Shown here piece by piece: positions 12,001-24,900 of a stretch of 64,000 nucleotides of DNA. The stretch covers positions 236,553-300,552 of the forward strand of contig NW_019774469.1 of assembly GCF_001039355.2 (NCBI RefSeq), in the 5' to 3' direction. The position numbers were made by a program, and so were the translations under genes. The notes under the pieces were generated by a model. It did no database searches. It saw only the letters and a list, made by a program, of their open reading frames with translations, and had not been told where the DNA came from. The stretch is from Lingula anatina. Its lineage: Eukaryota > Brachiopoda > Lingulata > Lingulida > Lingulidae. Within the stretch, counting starts at the first letter, position 1. Every line of letters starts with the position of its first letter.

Positions 12001-15000
12001 GGGTTATCACCAAAACCCGTTAAAAAGTTTCCTGTTGTAGACACATCCCCTCATGTAGACATTTAGATGTCATAATCAAAATTAGGAGATTCGTTTTAGC
12101 TATGGCCAGGTATCCCAAACTTTGAGAAGGATGTGGTGGAGTTCCACAGAACTTGTGCCAAGCTGAGCCTTCGAATGCTGAAACTGATTGGGATGGGACT
12201 TGGACTGGAGGTAACGGATATAGATAGCACGTTTCACTACAAAAACTACACGTAGAGCAAAAAAAAAAAAAAAAAAGTCATGCAGAATTCCGAATTTGAG
12301 TCAAAGGTTTTAGTCCCTAGACTGATAGATCGGAATGCTTTTACCACAAGTGTTTATTTGGCATCATACATTAGTCATGTTTCCATTTGATAAAGCCGCC
12401 CATATGGTTCCGGGACCCCTGATGGTTTCCAACTCATTAGAGAAATACATGTAGACAGTTGCCTCTCAGAAGCCGTCTGGTATATAGTAATAGTAACCTG
12501 CTAAAACCAGTCGGGCTTTCGCAAAGGGTCTAAAAAACCTTTTCTGGTGGCAATCGGCCCCTTATATCTGAAGGGGACCGCTTGTCTTTGTTTAGTTATA
12601 CCGGTAGCGGCAAAAGCGTAAGAACAATGGATCCTGTTTCCTGGTGGTAAATTGTGGATACCCTGTGCATGTCATCTAGGAAGGTACACCAATCTGGGCA
12701 TACCTCTGTAAAAGATTGTCCCTATTGACACAATAATCTGTCTGACAAAGCGTCTTTCTCCCAATTTTTTTCCTCAGAGCAGCAATGCTTATTCAATTCA
12801 CGCACTGCTAAAATGGCGAAATTCCAAAATCATCTGTGACGGTTTTACCAAAATATTGAGACAGAACCGTCTCTATCATAGCCATGCAAGAACCAGCCCA
12901 AAGAGTACATTGTACTTTATACCCAATGAACTTACCGCGTATTACGTAATGTGGAAGTGCCCCACACGAGACATTCAATCGATTGGGACTGACACGCCTG
13001 ACTACGCATTTCTCTATTCACACATCTCACATGTTGTAGAAAATATTTAAGAATAATATGTTCTAAACCAAGACAAACCTTTTAAGCTTAAACATTCTAT
13101 ATTAAATGTCTAGTTTGTATATGTAAAAAAATAGAGGCTGCTCGCTTCTCAAAAATGTAGTTAAAGTCACAATAAATGACATACCAAACCAAATTTCATA
13201 AAAAAAAAAAACATTAACAACAGTTTTATGTTATGTTGTTTTCTTAAATATATCTTATTTTTGGTTTAGACATAGATTTTGAGTGTCTCTGTGTGTGTAT
13301 AAATGCTGCAATGCTACATTTCAATGCAGTGCTTATTTTCTCAGGACCAAAATGAGTTACTCGCGTGCCATACAAATCTCGTCAACTGGCGTGACAACAG
13401 CTCAACCACGTTAAGACTGTTGACATATCCTCCTTACACCGAAAAAGAAGGTATTTTAAGAGCTTTTTAAAATAATAATACACTGCTTCGCTTTACCTTC
13501 TGCTTTATGGATGATTGTTAGTGATATTATTTCTGCCTCTGCAAAAAAATTTGGAATGGTAAGTAAGTCCTTAACCCAGCTTAAGCGAAAATGATGTGGT
13601 GAGTTGATCTTGAGGGGATTTACTAGAACTGTAACCCAAAATGGCTTGTGTACATTACATTAAGTAAATATAAAAGTGCCGTTACTGTACACAATGCGTA
13701 CTAGTACCTGCATTTAACACCATCTACATGTAGGCTTTGATATATTGCTTGCCTATACGGTCTGCAAGAAAGGTGTTTTTCTTTTATGTGTTTTGTTTGT
13801 TTGGTTGTTTTCTGACTCTGGACAAATTTTGTTAAGGAAGTCCCAAACTCAGGTAACAACAAAGAAAAGTCTGACAGAGGATTACTAGTGCAGATCTATA
13901 GGTCTAACATTAGGCCTTACATAAGGGCTTGTTAAAAAAAAAAAGTTGACTAGAAAAGCAGTATGAGAATGCAGTCCTCTGCCAGGATCACCACCAAAAT
14001 CTAAGCACCTTTAGGTTGGCCCACTTCTGACCTGTCCTGAGAATTTCATGAAACTCCATCACATAAAGGCAAATGACAAACACAAAAATAAACAGATCGG
14101 TGTACAGAAAACAGAGATAACACACAGCCTCCCTGGCAGAGGTTATAAAAGTGTCAGTGCTTCATACTGTTTACTACATGTGCATGTATTATTAACTTGT
14201 ATATTATATATATATTTTTCTTTTTGGGTCGTTTTAAAATTGGAGGAGTTAAAAAACCAAGTAAAGCACATATACACTCAGTCAAAAAAGTTCGGAAACA
14301 TCGTTATTTTGAATTATTATAAATTTACCATATAAGCTAATTTAAATATTTTAACAAATGTTGATGGATAATGCGCCCACCATTCGTTACTTTTTGCAAT
14401 TTTACCAAGAAAGGAATTCCGTGGGAATAACTGCGAGACACAGTTCAAATGAAGTTTTGGAATTGCTCAGCATCATGTAAAGCCTGCACTGTTTATTGTC
14501 AAGACCTGTTCAAACTTTGTCATTGAAATGACATGATCAACAAAGATTATATTTACTGTCGTGGATATAACTATGTTCCCAAACTTTTTTTGGCCGAGTG
14601 TAGAACTATATATATTTACCTTATTATAAAGATTATTTTTTAGATGTTATGTTTTTGTATAAATTGCTTTATTACAGCAATCAGATGGATTACACATTTC
14701 TTGATATTTGTTATTCTATTACAATTTTCAGACCTGACCCCAGGCCAGACACGATGTGGTGAACACACGGATTACGGCTCCATAACTCTGCTCTTCCAGG
14801 ATGATATAGGAGGCCTTGAGGTAATTGTGTTAGGTGTGACAGGTGCTTGCATTAGGTGTGACAGGTTATTGTGTTAGGTGTGACAGTGTGTCAAATGACG
14901 GTAAAAGATGAGGTTAAAAACCTTGGAGAAATTTTTGGTAATAGGTGCGATATGGCTGCCAAAATCAGTAAAAATGCAAAGCTGCTTTCTATGGTCTTAA

Positions 15001-16713
15001 AATTTTTTTCCAAACTATCCCATATCCTTGACAATGGCCAAATGGAGAGGCTTGTCCATGCCTTTATAACTGCACATCTTGACTACGGAAACAGTCTTCT
15101 CTATGGCCTTCCTACCTACCAAAGCCGCCCACTACATTGGCTTCCTGTACGACAGAGAATTGTTTTTAAATTACTGATGTTTGTTTTTTAATTCACCACA
15201 GGTGAATGCCCCTCATATTTTAACTCGATGCTACATCCAAGTACACCAGTCTCACCAGGTCTACCAGATCCACCTCCACTCTTTGTTTTACCAGAAATGA
15301 TAATAAAAAACAACCAAAATCTACGGCCATAGGGCATTTTCAATTGCAGCGCCCATTTTATGGAATCAACTACCCTCACACATTCGGACTATTAATAGTG
15401 TTGAGGTTTTTAAAAAAGACTTTAAAACATTCTTATTTGCACATCAGTACAGTATTTTAATTAAATTTTAATACTAGAACCTTCATATTTTCTCATTTTA
15501 TCAGAAAAAAAGTTTTATTGTTCAGACCATTACTATTTTAACCAGCATTAATTAGTTTAATTGTTTTTTTTTACCTTAGCTTTTATTATCTATATAATTA
15601 TTTGTAATACTGATAATTTTATTTGTAAACAGCACTGAGACGGTAGTGTAGTGCGGTTTTAAGAAATAAATATTATTATTATTATTATTATTATTAAGTG
15701 TGAGTGTTGGATATGTCTCTGTTAAGAGTGATGGTAGGTCTGTTTTGATTCTGTGCAAAGGCTCGCAGAGAAACCATGTGTTCGATGTGACAGTGTGTCA
15801 ACTGTGACCCGTGACACAGTGTAACTTTGTGTTTGATGTGACAATGACAGCGTTAAGAGGGTTGATGGATTAAAGTTTGAGATTGCGTTACATGTAGATG
15901 CGACAGTAAATGTGTCTGTAAATTGTGGCTGCATGTAATTATATCTTGATTGTCCCGCAGGTGCAGACAGTAGCTGGAGAGTACAAACCAGCCACACCTA
16001 TACCTGATACCATAGTGGTCATCTTGGCTGACATGATGCCCAGGTGGACCTCGGACAGGCTGAAGGCCACGGTGAGTCTATGACTACCAGACTACTGCTG
16101 CACTGCTGTTTCTTAATACTTCAATTATTACCTGTCTGTTTTGATTTGCTCATTAATTGTTATTCAAATTATGAGTGCAATTTGCCAGCCCGCCTTTTCC
16201 AAATGTATATTATACCAGTATGGTGATGACTTTTCCTCATTTTTGAATTAAAACTTCTCGACTTCCAGCATTCCAAACCAGGATTTCCCTGCACCAAACA
16301 CTCATATTTAACGAATTTTTAGTGGTAAACGACATTTTCCCTCGACTTATCAGCATTTTATCTTCTTTTTTTCGACACTCGACACTCGATTCCGTAATTC
16401 TGTTGTGGCATGACTCGAAAAGGTACGCCCTGATGTTAAAATAACATTTTTTTACGTTTTTAACATGGCCTCAACCGTTCAGCATTTAACTCACACTTTT
16501 CCATTTTTCTAGCTGCACCGAGTTGTGCCTTCCCATAGGAATAACAGACGTAGAAGTCTGATCTATTTCACTGACCCTGATCGTTCTACGATTGTGAAAC
16601 CTCTTGATGGATCGGACACATACCCTCCTATCTGTTATACAAGATACGTGACACAGCAGTTTGTCAGCACAGGAATCCTGGGTGAAGACCATTATGGTGA
16701 CGTGGCCGAATAA
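9083..16713 (+). CDS. 2-oxoglutarate/Fe(II)-dependent oxygenase, isopenicillin-N-synthase-like (OX1)
   Basis: Eight exons: 9083-9271, 10975-11096, 11560-11629, 12100-12210, 13345-13450, 14732-14820, 15961-16071, 16513-16713. They sum to 999 nt, 332 residues plus stop, with clean GT-AG borders. The N-terminal non-haem dioxygenase domain starts IPVIDIKAFDI and contains GFVYVKNHGIP (exon 1). The catalytic double-stranded beta-helix holds LRLLTYPPYTEKE (exon 5), the HxD iron ligands in GEHTDYGSITLLFQDD (exon 6), PIPDTIVVILADMMPRWTSD (exon 7), the distal iron His in LHRVV and the 2OG-binding R-x-S in RRRSLIYF (exon 8). All catalytic residues are present. The start is MTAAQ because OX2 shares it; an upstream in-frame ATG at 8951 is not conserved. 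The family acts on small molecules in plants, fungi and bacteria; the substrate here is unknown. First gene of a tandem array. Confidence 0.95.
9788..9853. repeat. Short inverted repeat (18-bp arms) in OX1 intron 1
   Basis: The left arm TTATAACGTTACCATAAC is the exact reverse complement of the right arm at 9836-9853. A further partial copy of the motif sits between them. It could be a tiny foldback element. Confidence 0.8.
11715..11956. mobile_element. MITE with about 40-bp terminal inverted repeats, OX1 intron 3
   Basis: The left end (AAACGGATT...TTTACTAACAC...CGCAGATCTTTT) is mirrored by the right end (AAAAGATCTGCGG...GTTAGTAAAC...AATCCGTTT). The element is about 240 bp, has no coding potential, and is non-autonomous. 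The same left half occurs in OX2 intron 3. Confidence 0.75.
14273..14602. mobile_element. Tc1/mariner-type MITE in OX1 intron 5
   Basis: About 330 bp. It begins TACACTCAGTCAAAAAAGTT and ends with the inverted sequence AACTTTTTTTGGCCGAGTGTA. The terminal TA is typical of Tc1/mariner targets. The same element sits in the same place in OX2 and OX3. Confidence 0.75.
14821..14886. repeat. 22-bp minisatellite, about 3 units, starting at OX1 exon 6 donor
   Basis: Unit GTGATTGTGTTAGGTGTGAC plus AG. The first unit is the splice donor of exon 6 itself. Confidence 0.85.
14895..15695 (+). mobile_element. 3' fragment of a CR1/L2-type LINE in OX1 intron 6
   Basis: The translation shows reverse-transcriptase C-terminal landmarks: VKNLG-x-IF, QMERLVHAFITAHLDYGNSL, LLYGLPTYQ and LHWLPVRQRIVFKL. 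The region normally between YQ and LHWLPV is deleted. The 3' end carries GCACTGAGACGGTAGTGTAG followed by an (ATT)n tail, as in CR1/L2-like elements. It is 5'-truncated, with stops. It interrupts the GTGTGACAG minisatellite tract. Confidence 0.8.
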
Positions 16714-18252
16714 GTCTGCATGTAAGATGGGTTTGTGAGTTCTGTACTTTGGATTTTAGGTCGTGATTGTATTGTTTCGTTGGTGCTTCGTTTAAATGCC
16801 ATTAGGGAAATTATTTAACTATTGACTGTTTTACAGATATGATTAAGTAATTTTGATTTCTTTTAATACTTCAATGTATTATTTGCCCCAGATTATAAAT
16901 TCAGAACAGTCGATATACCCAGCAAACGCAGAATATTATTATAGCACAATGTTTGTATATCGATCACAAAAGAAAAAAAATGGTAACGTTATAAAAAGTC
17001 CTGTGTTTGCTGGCATAGGGCCTTTACTTGCCTCCGTTTTGTTGAATGGAAAAAGTGGCTCAGTTAACAGCTTCACCGGTTTCCCTTTTAAGTTCCCTTA
17101 ATCTCAAACCTTTATTTCACATGCCTGGTAATCAACATTGTTATAGATATTGTTAGTAAGTATTATATCTAATACCTTGGTGTCAATAACAGTGTTCTCT
17201 TTCTAATTAACACAAATAGTGTTGTCAAGTTTATTGGTCCTATTGACCTTTAGACTCATTGATCTTGGTATCTTTACCCGTCTTTTAGTATCACTAAGCG
17301 AGCCCACCAACCATGATGAGGATCCTGTGACTGCAGCACCTACGTTGGAAAAATTTAAAAAAGGGTCCACCAATATGATTATAGAACACCCCAGCAAACA
17401 TTATAAAGAATGATACAGGTCGAATTAGCTGGAAAATTATATTGGCACAGGATTGACATATATACAGCAGATAATACATACCCATAATTAGGTGCCTAAC
17501 TGATATTTAAGAGTGGGCTTACATTAGAGTTCAAGCTTTTGTCAAGTTAGTCGGAGCTTAAAATACAATGCATGTACTAAAGATTACTCTGAAAATGACA
17601 TAACAGTTATATATATTCACATTGTTGATGGTGGTGCTGAAGTAAAAATTATATTGATATGAAGATGTGCTTGTTTTGAAAGTCCCTTGTTATTGCTTAA
17701 CGCAGTTATAAAATGTCAACAGGTACTCATATACATGTACGTTTATACAGGTAAACAAATCATCACGAAACATAATTAAGAGATAATCGACAATAAAGCT
17801 GTCTATGGTTATACTTCTTGGAAAGAAATGCTTTCTAAGGGGAAACTCTACCTACGGCAGCAGGTTTTTAAAATAATCATTTTAGACAATAAAAATGTGT
17901 TTTAATTGTGTGAAGTTATCGCGCCCACATTTGAGAATGTCCCAAAGTCGCATTTGTTAGTAATACAGAACAGGATAGGTTTTAAATTCCCGAAAGATAC
18001 ACAGCTTAAAGACGAGAAGACATGCAAATTTATTCCACAGAACATTAGCAAATGCAACGTACATGCACCATGTAAACAATATATGCATTCACACAATAGC
18101 ACGCCAGTTAAAGGACGACTTTGCAGGAAGCACCTATCGACGTTCACGTTCGTCAAATGGAACATTTCCATTCACGTGACATTTTTTCACGTATCAGATC
18201 TACCTTTGACCCAGATTAGCAGCATGTTGTTAACGTAAGCCCGACTGCAAAA
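16714..18252. other. OX1-OX2 intergenic region
   Basis: It contains the candidate alternative 3' exon (17289-17413) and, from about 17700, the OX2 5' flank. It is highly similar to the OX2-OX3 spacer (28606-30232). Open frames here (for example 17906-18238, repeated at 29795-30127) are not considered genes. Confidence 0.6.
17289..17413 (+). CDS. Candidate alternative 3' terminal exon of OX1
   Basis: After a pyrimidine-rich acceptor (CGTCTTTTAG) an open frame encodes a hydrophilic 40-residue tail containing SEPTNHDEDPVT and GSTNMIIEHPSKHYKE, then TGA. Equivalent exons follow OX2 (29174-29298) and OX3 (34184-34305). Frame is kept through 3-nt indels and one compensated -1/+1 pair. It needs an incoming phase-1 exon. 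A possible donor inside exon 8 (ATG then GTGACG, exon end 16696) would give that phase and replace the last five residues. Splicing is inferred, not shown. Confidence 0.4.
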
Positions 18253-21200
18253 ATGACGGCGGCTCAAGGAAACTGCGACTTTAGCTGGATACCAGTAATC
18301 GATATAAAGGCGTTTGACATCACAAAAGAAGAAAACGAGGTCGACAGAAACGATCTGGAAACGTTGGCCAATGATGTATTCAAAGCCTTCAGTACCATTG
18401 GTTTTGTATACGTCAAAAACCACGGAATCCCCCAAGACCAGGTTAGTAACTACATATAGCACGGAATTATATGCATTAACACTACTGTGTTACGTTTTAT
18501 TGCGTGTTCTAGAGTATATATTAGCAGACACTTTAAGGGGAAGTTAACTGTATGGGGAATAAAATCCATACCCCTTCTTCGTCCTAGATCTTCCGATGTG
18601 AATATCTTTGCACGAGTACGTAGTGCTTACCTCTCACACAAAGCATTAAACGACGAAAAAAGGAAAAAAAAAAAAAAAAAGAAACGAAACGCACTCTTCA
18701 TCACTCCCCAATTTGATTGATCAAGATGACTGAGGTGGTTCATAATCCATAATGGTCCATAATCAAAGATTCTGCCTCTTCAATCTATCTTGACGGTTAA
18801 CTGTCAGCTCACATAGTAACTGAACTCGCTGTATTATGTACCAATTATGTTGAAATCAGGAATGGATTCTACAACCCCTAAAACATAAGAAAAGACATAT
18901 GACACACTATAGTACCTTTAGTTGTTGTTGACGAAACTCTAGGTAGACCGTCTTGGCTGCCATTTTGAATATTGTCATTTTACTAACCTAAATAATTGTT
19001 GTAGAAAAAAATGATTGTCGTATTTGTATTCAGCATCAAATTGCGCCTGCGAAAACACCTGATGTGTAATTTTTTTGAGATTTACCCTACCCTAATGCCA
19101 CGTGCCACCATTATTTACATCGATGTGAGCGTGTGCATCTGTCGCTTCATATAAATTATATAATATAAATTATCGTCACAACAGGAGCACAGCATTTCTT
19201 TTTTCTATCAACGATGATAGAAAAAGGAAATAAGGACATAATGCGGGCTCGGTAGAAACATCACAGGGCAAATATAACCTAAGCTTTACCTGTTAAACAC
19301 GTCGGAGGAAAGGCTCTGCCAACCTATATTGTACTAGCAGAGGTCTGTATGACTAATGTACATGTATGTCAAATTGTTTTTGAGCACAACTTTTAACTTG
19401 TGAAATCAATCTTTCTAACGTATGAAAAAGAACATATAAGCAGCGTAAAAACAGCGTATTGGTCGCGGATCATAGCGTATTCACACTGTATGACATGCGT
19501 TTGAATATCGAATAATATAAGCATTCAAAGGATGTCACGACTGCAGCGTATGTACATGTATGGGTAGCGGATGAGTGTCGCATATCAGCGTTTGGGGTAG
19601 GGGTTTGCTCAAGCTTTGTACTAATTTATGTTGATGAGAATCTTAGCAAAATGTATCCCCGCAGACATGATAGATCAACTGTGGCTTTGAGCTGGATGAT
19701 AAGGTGTTGATAGGGCCGCACATGGGACTAGCGGCAGGTGACTGCTGGTTGCATCTCTTAGGGAGCGTTCCCAGGAGTATTCTAACCCCCCCCCTCTTCG
19801 GTTTCTGAAAAAATAACACTACTATTCCCCTCTTGAAATTAAAGTTTTAATAGCTTATTTATAGTTCTTGACCATTCCAAATGGCACCGTTTGACCTTCA
19901 AAACACCAAAATATTTTGAGGCCCTTTAGCGGGCCCCAAACCCCACCACAAGGGGGCCGAGGCGCGGATTCGAATCCGAGGCATGTCATTTGTAAAAAAA
20001 AACACTGACCCCCCCTTCAAATGCTGGAGCTGCCCCTGTCTTACCACCTGTATACTGCGTTCAGCAGACAAAAATTTGTCTTCTTTGCAGAATTATTTGC
20101 CAAAAATGTTTTTCCCAAAATTCGCATTGTTGCAATAGCTTTTACACGTTTGAACGTTTTGAAATAATTTCCTCTTCTTATAGGACTTGCTACTCAAAAC
20201 TTAAACCGCTCAGGTGTAAACCGCTTTGGCTCTCATCGTGCTCTATAACGTCACAAGTGAAGTCTAAATCAGTGTAATCTCAGTAATCTCAGTGTAAAAA
20301 AGTCAAAGCATCTAACTAGGAACTAATCAACTAATCAATAAAATCGACTAATCAATAAAAGCCACCAAACTTGAATTGATTCAGTAACTTTCCCGCCATA
20401 ACACCACGTCATACAGTGGCGGATTTAGGGGGTTTTGAAGAAAAGATTACACCAAATTTCTTCCTTTGATTTAAAATTTTGATCAGCTGAATCATAGTTC
20501 TAAACAATACCAAATGGCGCCGTTTGCCCTCTAAAACACTCCAAGGGCGCCGAGGGTCGGCTTCTTATCCGAGGCCAGTCATTTCTAAAAAAATCGGAAC
20601 CCCATTCAAATAACCCTGGAGGGACTGTCAATGTTATGTTTGACTATTACAGGGTACGTGAGATTGTCACCTAAATGACTGACTTTTGGGTGCCTTTGGG
20701 GCCAGTGAAAGATAGTACCCCCACCCCGCCCCCTGTGGCACGGTAAACATTGGCGGATTTAGGGAGTGTCGGGGGGGGGGGGTGACCTCCTTTCAATTTC
20801 TAAAAAAAAATCACACCAATGGTCCCTTCTTGAAATAAGAATTTTGACGAGCTGAATTTTAGTTCTAAACCGTACCAAGTGCTACCGTTCGCCCTCTAAA
20901 ATACCCATTTTTTCTGGTCCTTTCAGAGGGCCTCGTACCCCACGGTGGACTTCGTATCTGCGGACCCCCTCCCCCCTTTCCAAAAATCTTGGATCCGCCC
21001 CTGTCATAGTAAAAAAGTAATCTATTTAGGAACGCTCCGTGTGGGCTTTTCAAATAAGTGTTCTTGTACATGATGAACTTTAACAACGTTGATGATGATA
21101 CCATGTTGGCAGACTGTCTACGCGCGGGAAGAAATACCTAAGTTCGGCTCACGGCCTATTGATTGTTATGGCAGATATATACATATACAGCCAAACTGGC

Positions 21201-21868
21201 CCTCTCTGTGAGAAAGTAGAACGTTTCCATTTGATCCGCATCTTACCAACGAAGCTTCTGTGGCTCCGTGGTAACTCTACCGTCTTAGACACAAATACTC
21301 ACTAAGGCCTGGGTTCGAGTCCAAAGGTTTTCAAAGTGACTTTTTTGCTAGAAAAAATGGCTAAAAATTGCGTTTGATTACTATAAGAGGAAAATCGTAC
21401 GTATGGTCGATGGGCGGTTCAGTCACGGCGTTGTCGGTAGCGTACTTAGGTGCAAAAAATACCAAACCATCAGCAAATCATGGTAACGGCAAGTCACGAG
21501 TTCAAATCCCATATGACGCATGTCAGTTGACCACAAGAGGCAGCTGGTCCCGAAAACGAATGCAGGTTCGTGTGTGTCCGAACAAATTATCTTTTGCATA
21601 AAAATATTGTATAGTTTAGAATTAGGGATAGATTTTTACAACTTGCTCGTATTTATCATAAAGTTCACTCATAAATTACATAAAGGATCAATTTATAATA
21701 GAAAAATTCAATGCATTAAAAAAGCTAAATTTAACAAACTTTGAAAACAAATGGGAAAATTGGTCAGACATGTTTGAATTTAATTAGCTTCAGCAAACTA
21801 ATATTTTGCACTTTTTGCTTGTTTAATAATATGTTGTAGTTATGGATGAATACATTGTGGTATCGATC

Positions 21869-21918
<50 letters not shown>

Positions 21919-24900
21919 ACCTATTGTTCATGAGATTATAAACTTATATTCGTGTGTGTGAGAGAGAGAGAGTGTGTAAGAGAGAGAGTGAGTGTGCAGT
22001 GTGCATTTACCATACTTGGGTATATGTACTTTCTTATACTGAAATTTTTCAATAAAAAAAAAATAAAAAAAAAAAAAATAAAAAAAAAATAAAGTTCGCG
22101 TAGTCAATTACATTTCTTTTCTCTTTGCTTTAAAGTCTTAAAAATGATACTTAGGCAGGGATGGTCATTAGCCTCTTTCCTTTACCAACTACGCAACGGA
22201 TCAAAATTGAACAGAGTCAATACCTTACCTGGCATGGCGTCATGCATTTCATACAACCTCTTCATAAAAAAGCTACATGCTCGTTGGGATTATCAACAAG
22301 AAAAATGTTTTTCAAAATTCACATTGCCGCTATGGTTTTACCTAACCATACGTTATGTTTTTTTATGCCCCCCCCCCCACCCCACCCCTTTGGTCTTGCT
22401 TATCAAGACTGTACATACAACATTGGTCAAAAAGGTTGTCCCACAACAACCGGAACCCCATTCAAATAATCCTGGATCAGCCCTTGGAGAGACTGTCAAT
22501 CTAATGTTTGGTCTTTGTGTTTTCAGATTGACAATATATTTAGATTGGCTGATGACTTTTTTGCACAACCCCAAGAGACCAAGAACAAGTTCATCCGCCC
22601 CTTATCTGACCCAAGTGGAATTGGCTACATTCCAATAGGGAGAGAAACGTAAGGCATGCAGGCAGGGTGCACAAATGTGCCACTCTCTGAAATCTGTATT
22701 TTGATGTAACTACCATTTCTATTATTTCCATGTTATTTCCATGTTATTACCATACCTGTATGTTTAAAGCAGTTTCCACTCTTCACCATTTGACCTTAAA
22801 AATCTCATCTCAACATACACATGTTGATATAATTATATTTGTAATAATGCAGAAATGAAGAAATGAAACAATTTTTGCCCTTTTTTTTGATAATACACGA
22901 GAAAAAAAAATTTGGCAAAGGTTAGTCATAGGCATACTGAGACACATGAAGGCATGAAATGATTAATACACGGCATGAATGTAATGTTATGAAAATTAAC
23001 TGACAACAAAGATGTAATTAATTATCAAAAGTGACTGTGCAACATAATCACAACTGGATGAGGATTTTCTTTAGTTTTGAAGCAGACAAACCTGCTGACT
23101 TCAAGGAGTCCTTTGATGCTATTCCTGGAGGAGCTTATAATCAGGTACCACTTCATTCTAGAAAAGCGCTCATGATCAGAGAGCGTAGATTTGCGCCAAG
23201 GCAACTCAGCTTCCCTTCTCATATTTCTTATAAACGCGGATTAGGTGTTTACTAACACTACCCGCAGATCTTTTACGGTAGCATTAACGTCCATATTAAT
23301 CACAAAACCCGTTATTATTAAAAGAAAATAGAAGAATTGATTAATGGATTACCACCAAACCCCGTTAAAAAGTTTCCCGTTGTAGACACATTCCCTCATG
23401 TAGACATTTAGATGTCATAATCAAAATAAGGAGTTTCGTTTTAGCTATGGCCAGGTATCCCAAACTTTGAGAAGGATGTGGTGGAGTTCCACAGAACTTG
23501 TGCCAAGCTGAGTCTTCGAATGCTGAAACTGATTGGGATGGGACTTGGACTGGAGGTAACGGATATGGATAGCACGTACCTTTCACTACAAAAACTACAC
23601 GTAGAGCAATAAAAAAAAAGTCATGCAGAATTCCAAATTTGAGTCAAAGGTTTTAGTCCCTAGACTGATAGACTGGAATGCTTTTACCACAAGTGTTTAT
23701 TTCGCATCATACAGAAGTCATGTTTCCATTTGATAAAGCCGCCCATATGGTTTCTTTGACCCCTGATGGCTTCCAACTCATTAGAGAAATACATGTAGAC
23801 AGTTGCCTCTCAGAAGCCGTCTGGTATATAGTAAAAGTAACCTGCTAAAACCAGTCGGGCTTTCGCAAAGGGTCTAAAAAACCTTTTCTGGTGGCAATCG
23901 GCCCCTTATATCTGAAGGGGACCGCTTGTCTTTGTTTAGTTATACCGGTAGCGGCAAAAGCGTAAGAACAATGGATCCTGTTTCCTGGTGGTAAATTGTG
24001 GATACCCTGTGCATGTCATCTAGGAAGGTACACTAATCTGGGCATAGCTCTGTAAAAGATTGTTCCTTTTGACACAATAATCTGTCTGAAAAAGCGTCTT
24101 TCTCCCAATTTTTTTTCCTCAGAGCAGCAATGCTTCTTCAATTCACGCACTGCTAAAATGGCGAAATTCCAAAATCATCTGTGAAGGTTTTACCAAAATA
24201 TTGAGACAGAACCGTCTCTATCATAGCCATGCAAGAACCAGCCCAAAGAGTACATTGTATTTTATACCCAATGAACTTACCGCGTATTACGTAATGTGGA
24301 AGTGCCCCACACGAGACATTCAATCGATTGGGACTGACACGCCTGACTACGCATTTCTCTATTCACACATCTCACATGATATAGAAAATATTTAAGAATA
24401 AAATGTTCTAAACCAAGACAAACCTTTTAAGCTTAAACATTCTATATTAAATGTCTAGTTTGTATATGTAAAAAAAATAGAGGCTTCTCGCTTCTCAAAA
24501 ATGTAGTTAAAGTCACAATAAATGACATACCAAACCAAATTTCATAAAAAAAACATTAACAACAGTTTTATGTTATGTTGTTTTCTTAAATATATCTTAT
24601 TTTTGGTTTAGACATAGATTTTGAGTGTCTCTGTGGGTGTATAAATGCTGCAATGCTACATTTCAATGCAGTGCTTATTTTCTCAGGACCAAAATGAGTT
24701 ACTCGCGTGCCATACAAATCTCGTCAACTGGCGTGACAACAGCTCAACCACGTTAAGACTGTTGACATATCCTCCTTACACCGAAAAAGAAGGTATTTTA
24801 AGAGCTTTTTTAAATAATGATACACTGCTTTCCTTTACCTTCTGCTTTATGGATGATTTTTCAGTGATATTAATTCTGCCTCTGCAAAAAATTGGAATGG

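Noticed and set aside
12856-13050. 64-codon open frame in OX1 intron 4, repeated almost unchanged at 24201-24395 in OX2
   Set aside because: The whole intron is nearly identical between the two genes, so conservation reflects recent duplication or conversion, not coding constraint. No domain or splice signals.
15672-15695. (ATT)n runs near 15.67, 27.36 and 32.47 kb considered as independent microsatellites
   Set aside because: They are the 3' tails of the LINE fragments.
17906-18238. 110-codon open frame upstream of OX2, repeated at 29795-30127
   Set aside because: Nearly identical DNA in a recent duplicate. The related OX1 upstream region does not keep the frame, so it is probably 5' flank or UTR.
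20865-21104. Minus-strand frame with GGSKIFGKGGGG
   Set aside because: Falls in the non-autonomous repeat with GGATCCGCCCC ends; repeat-derived.
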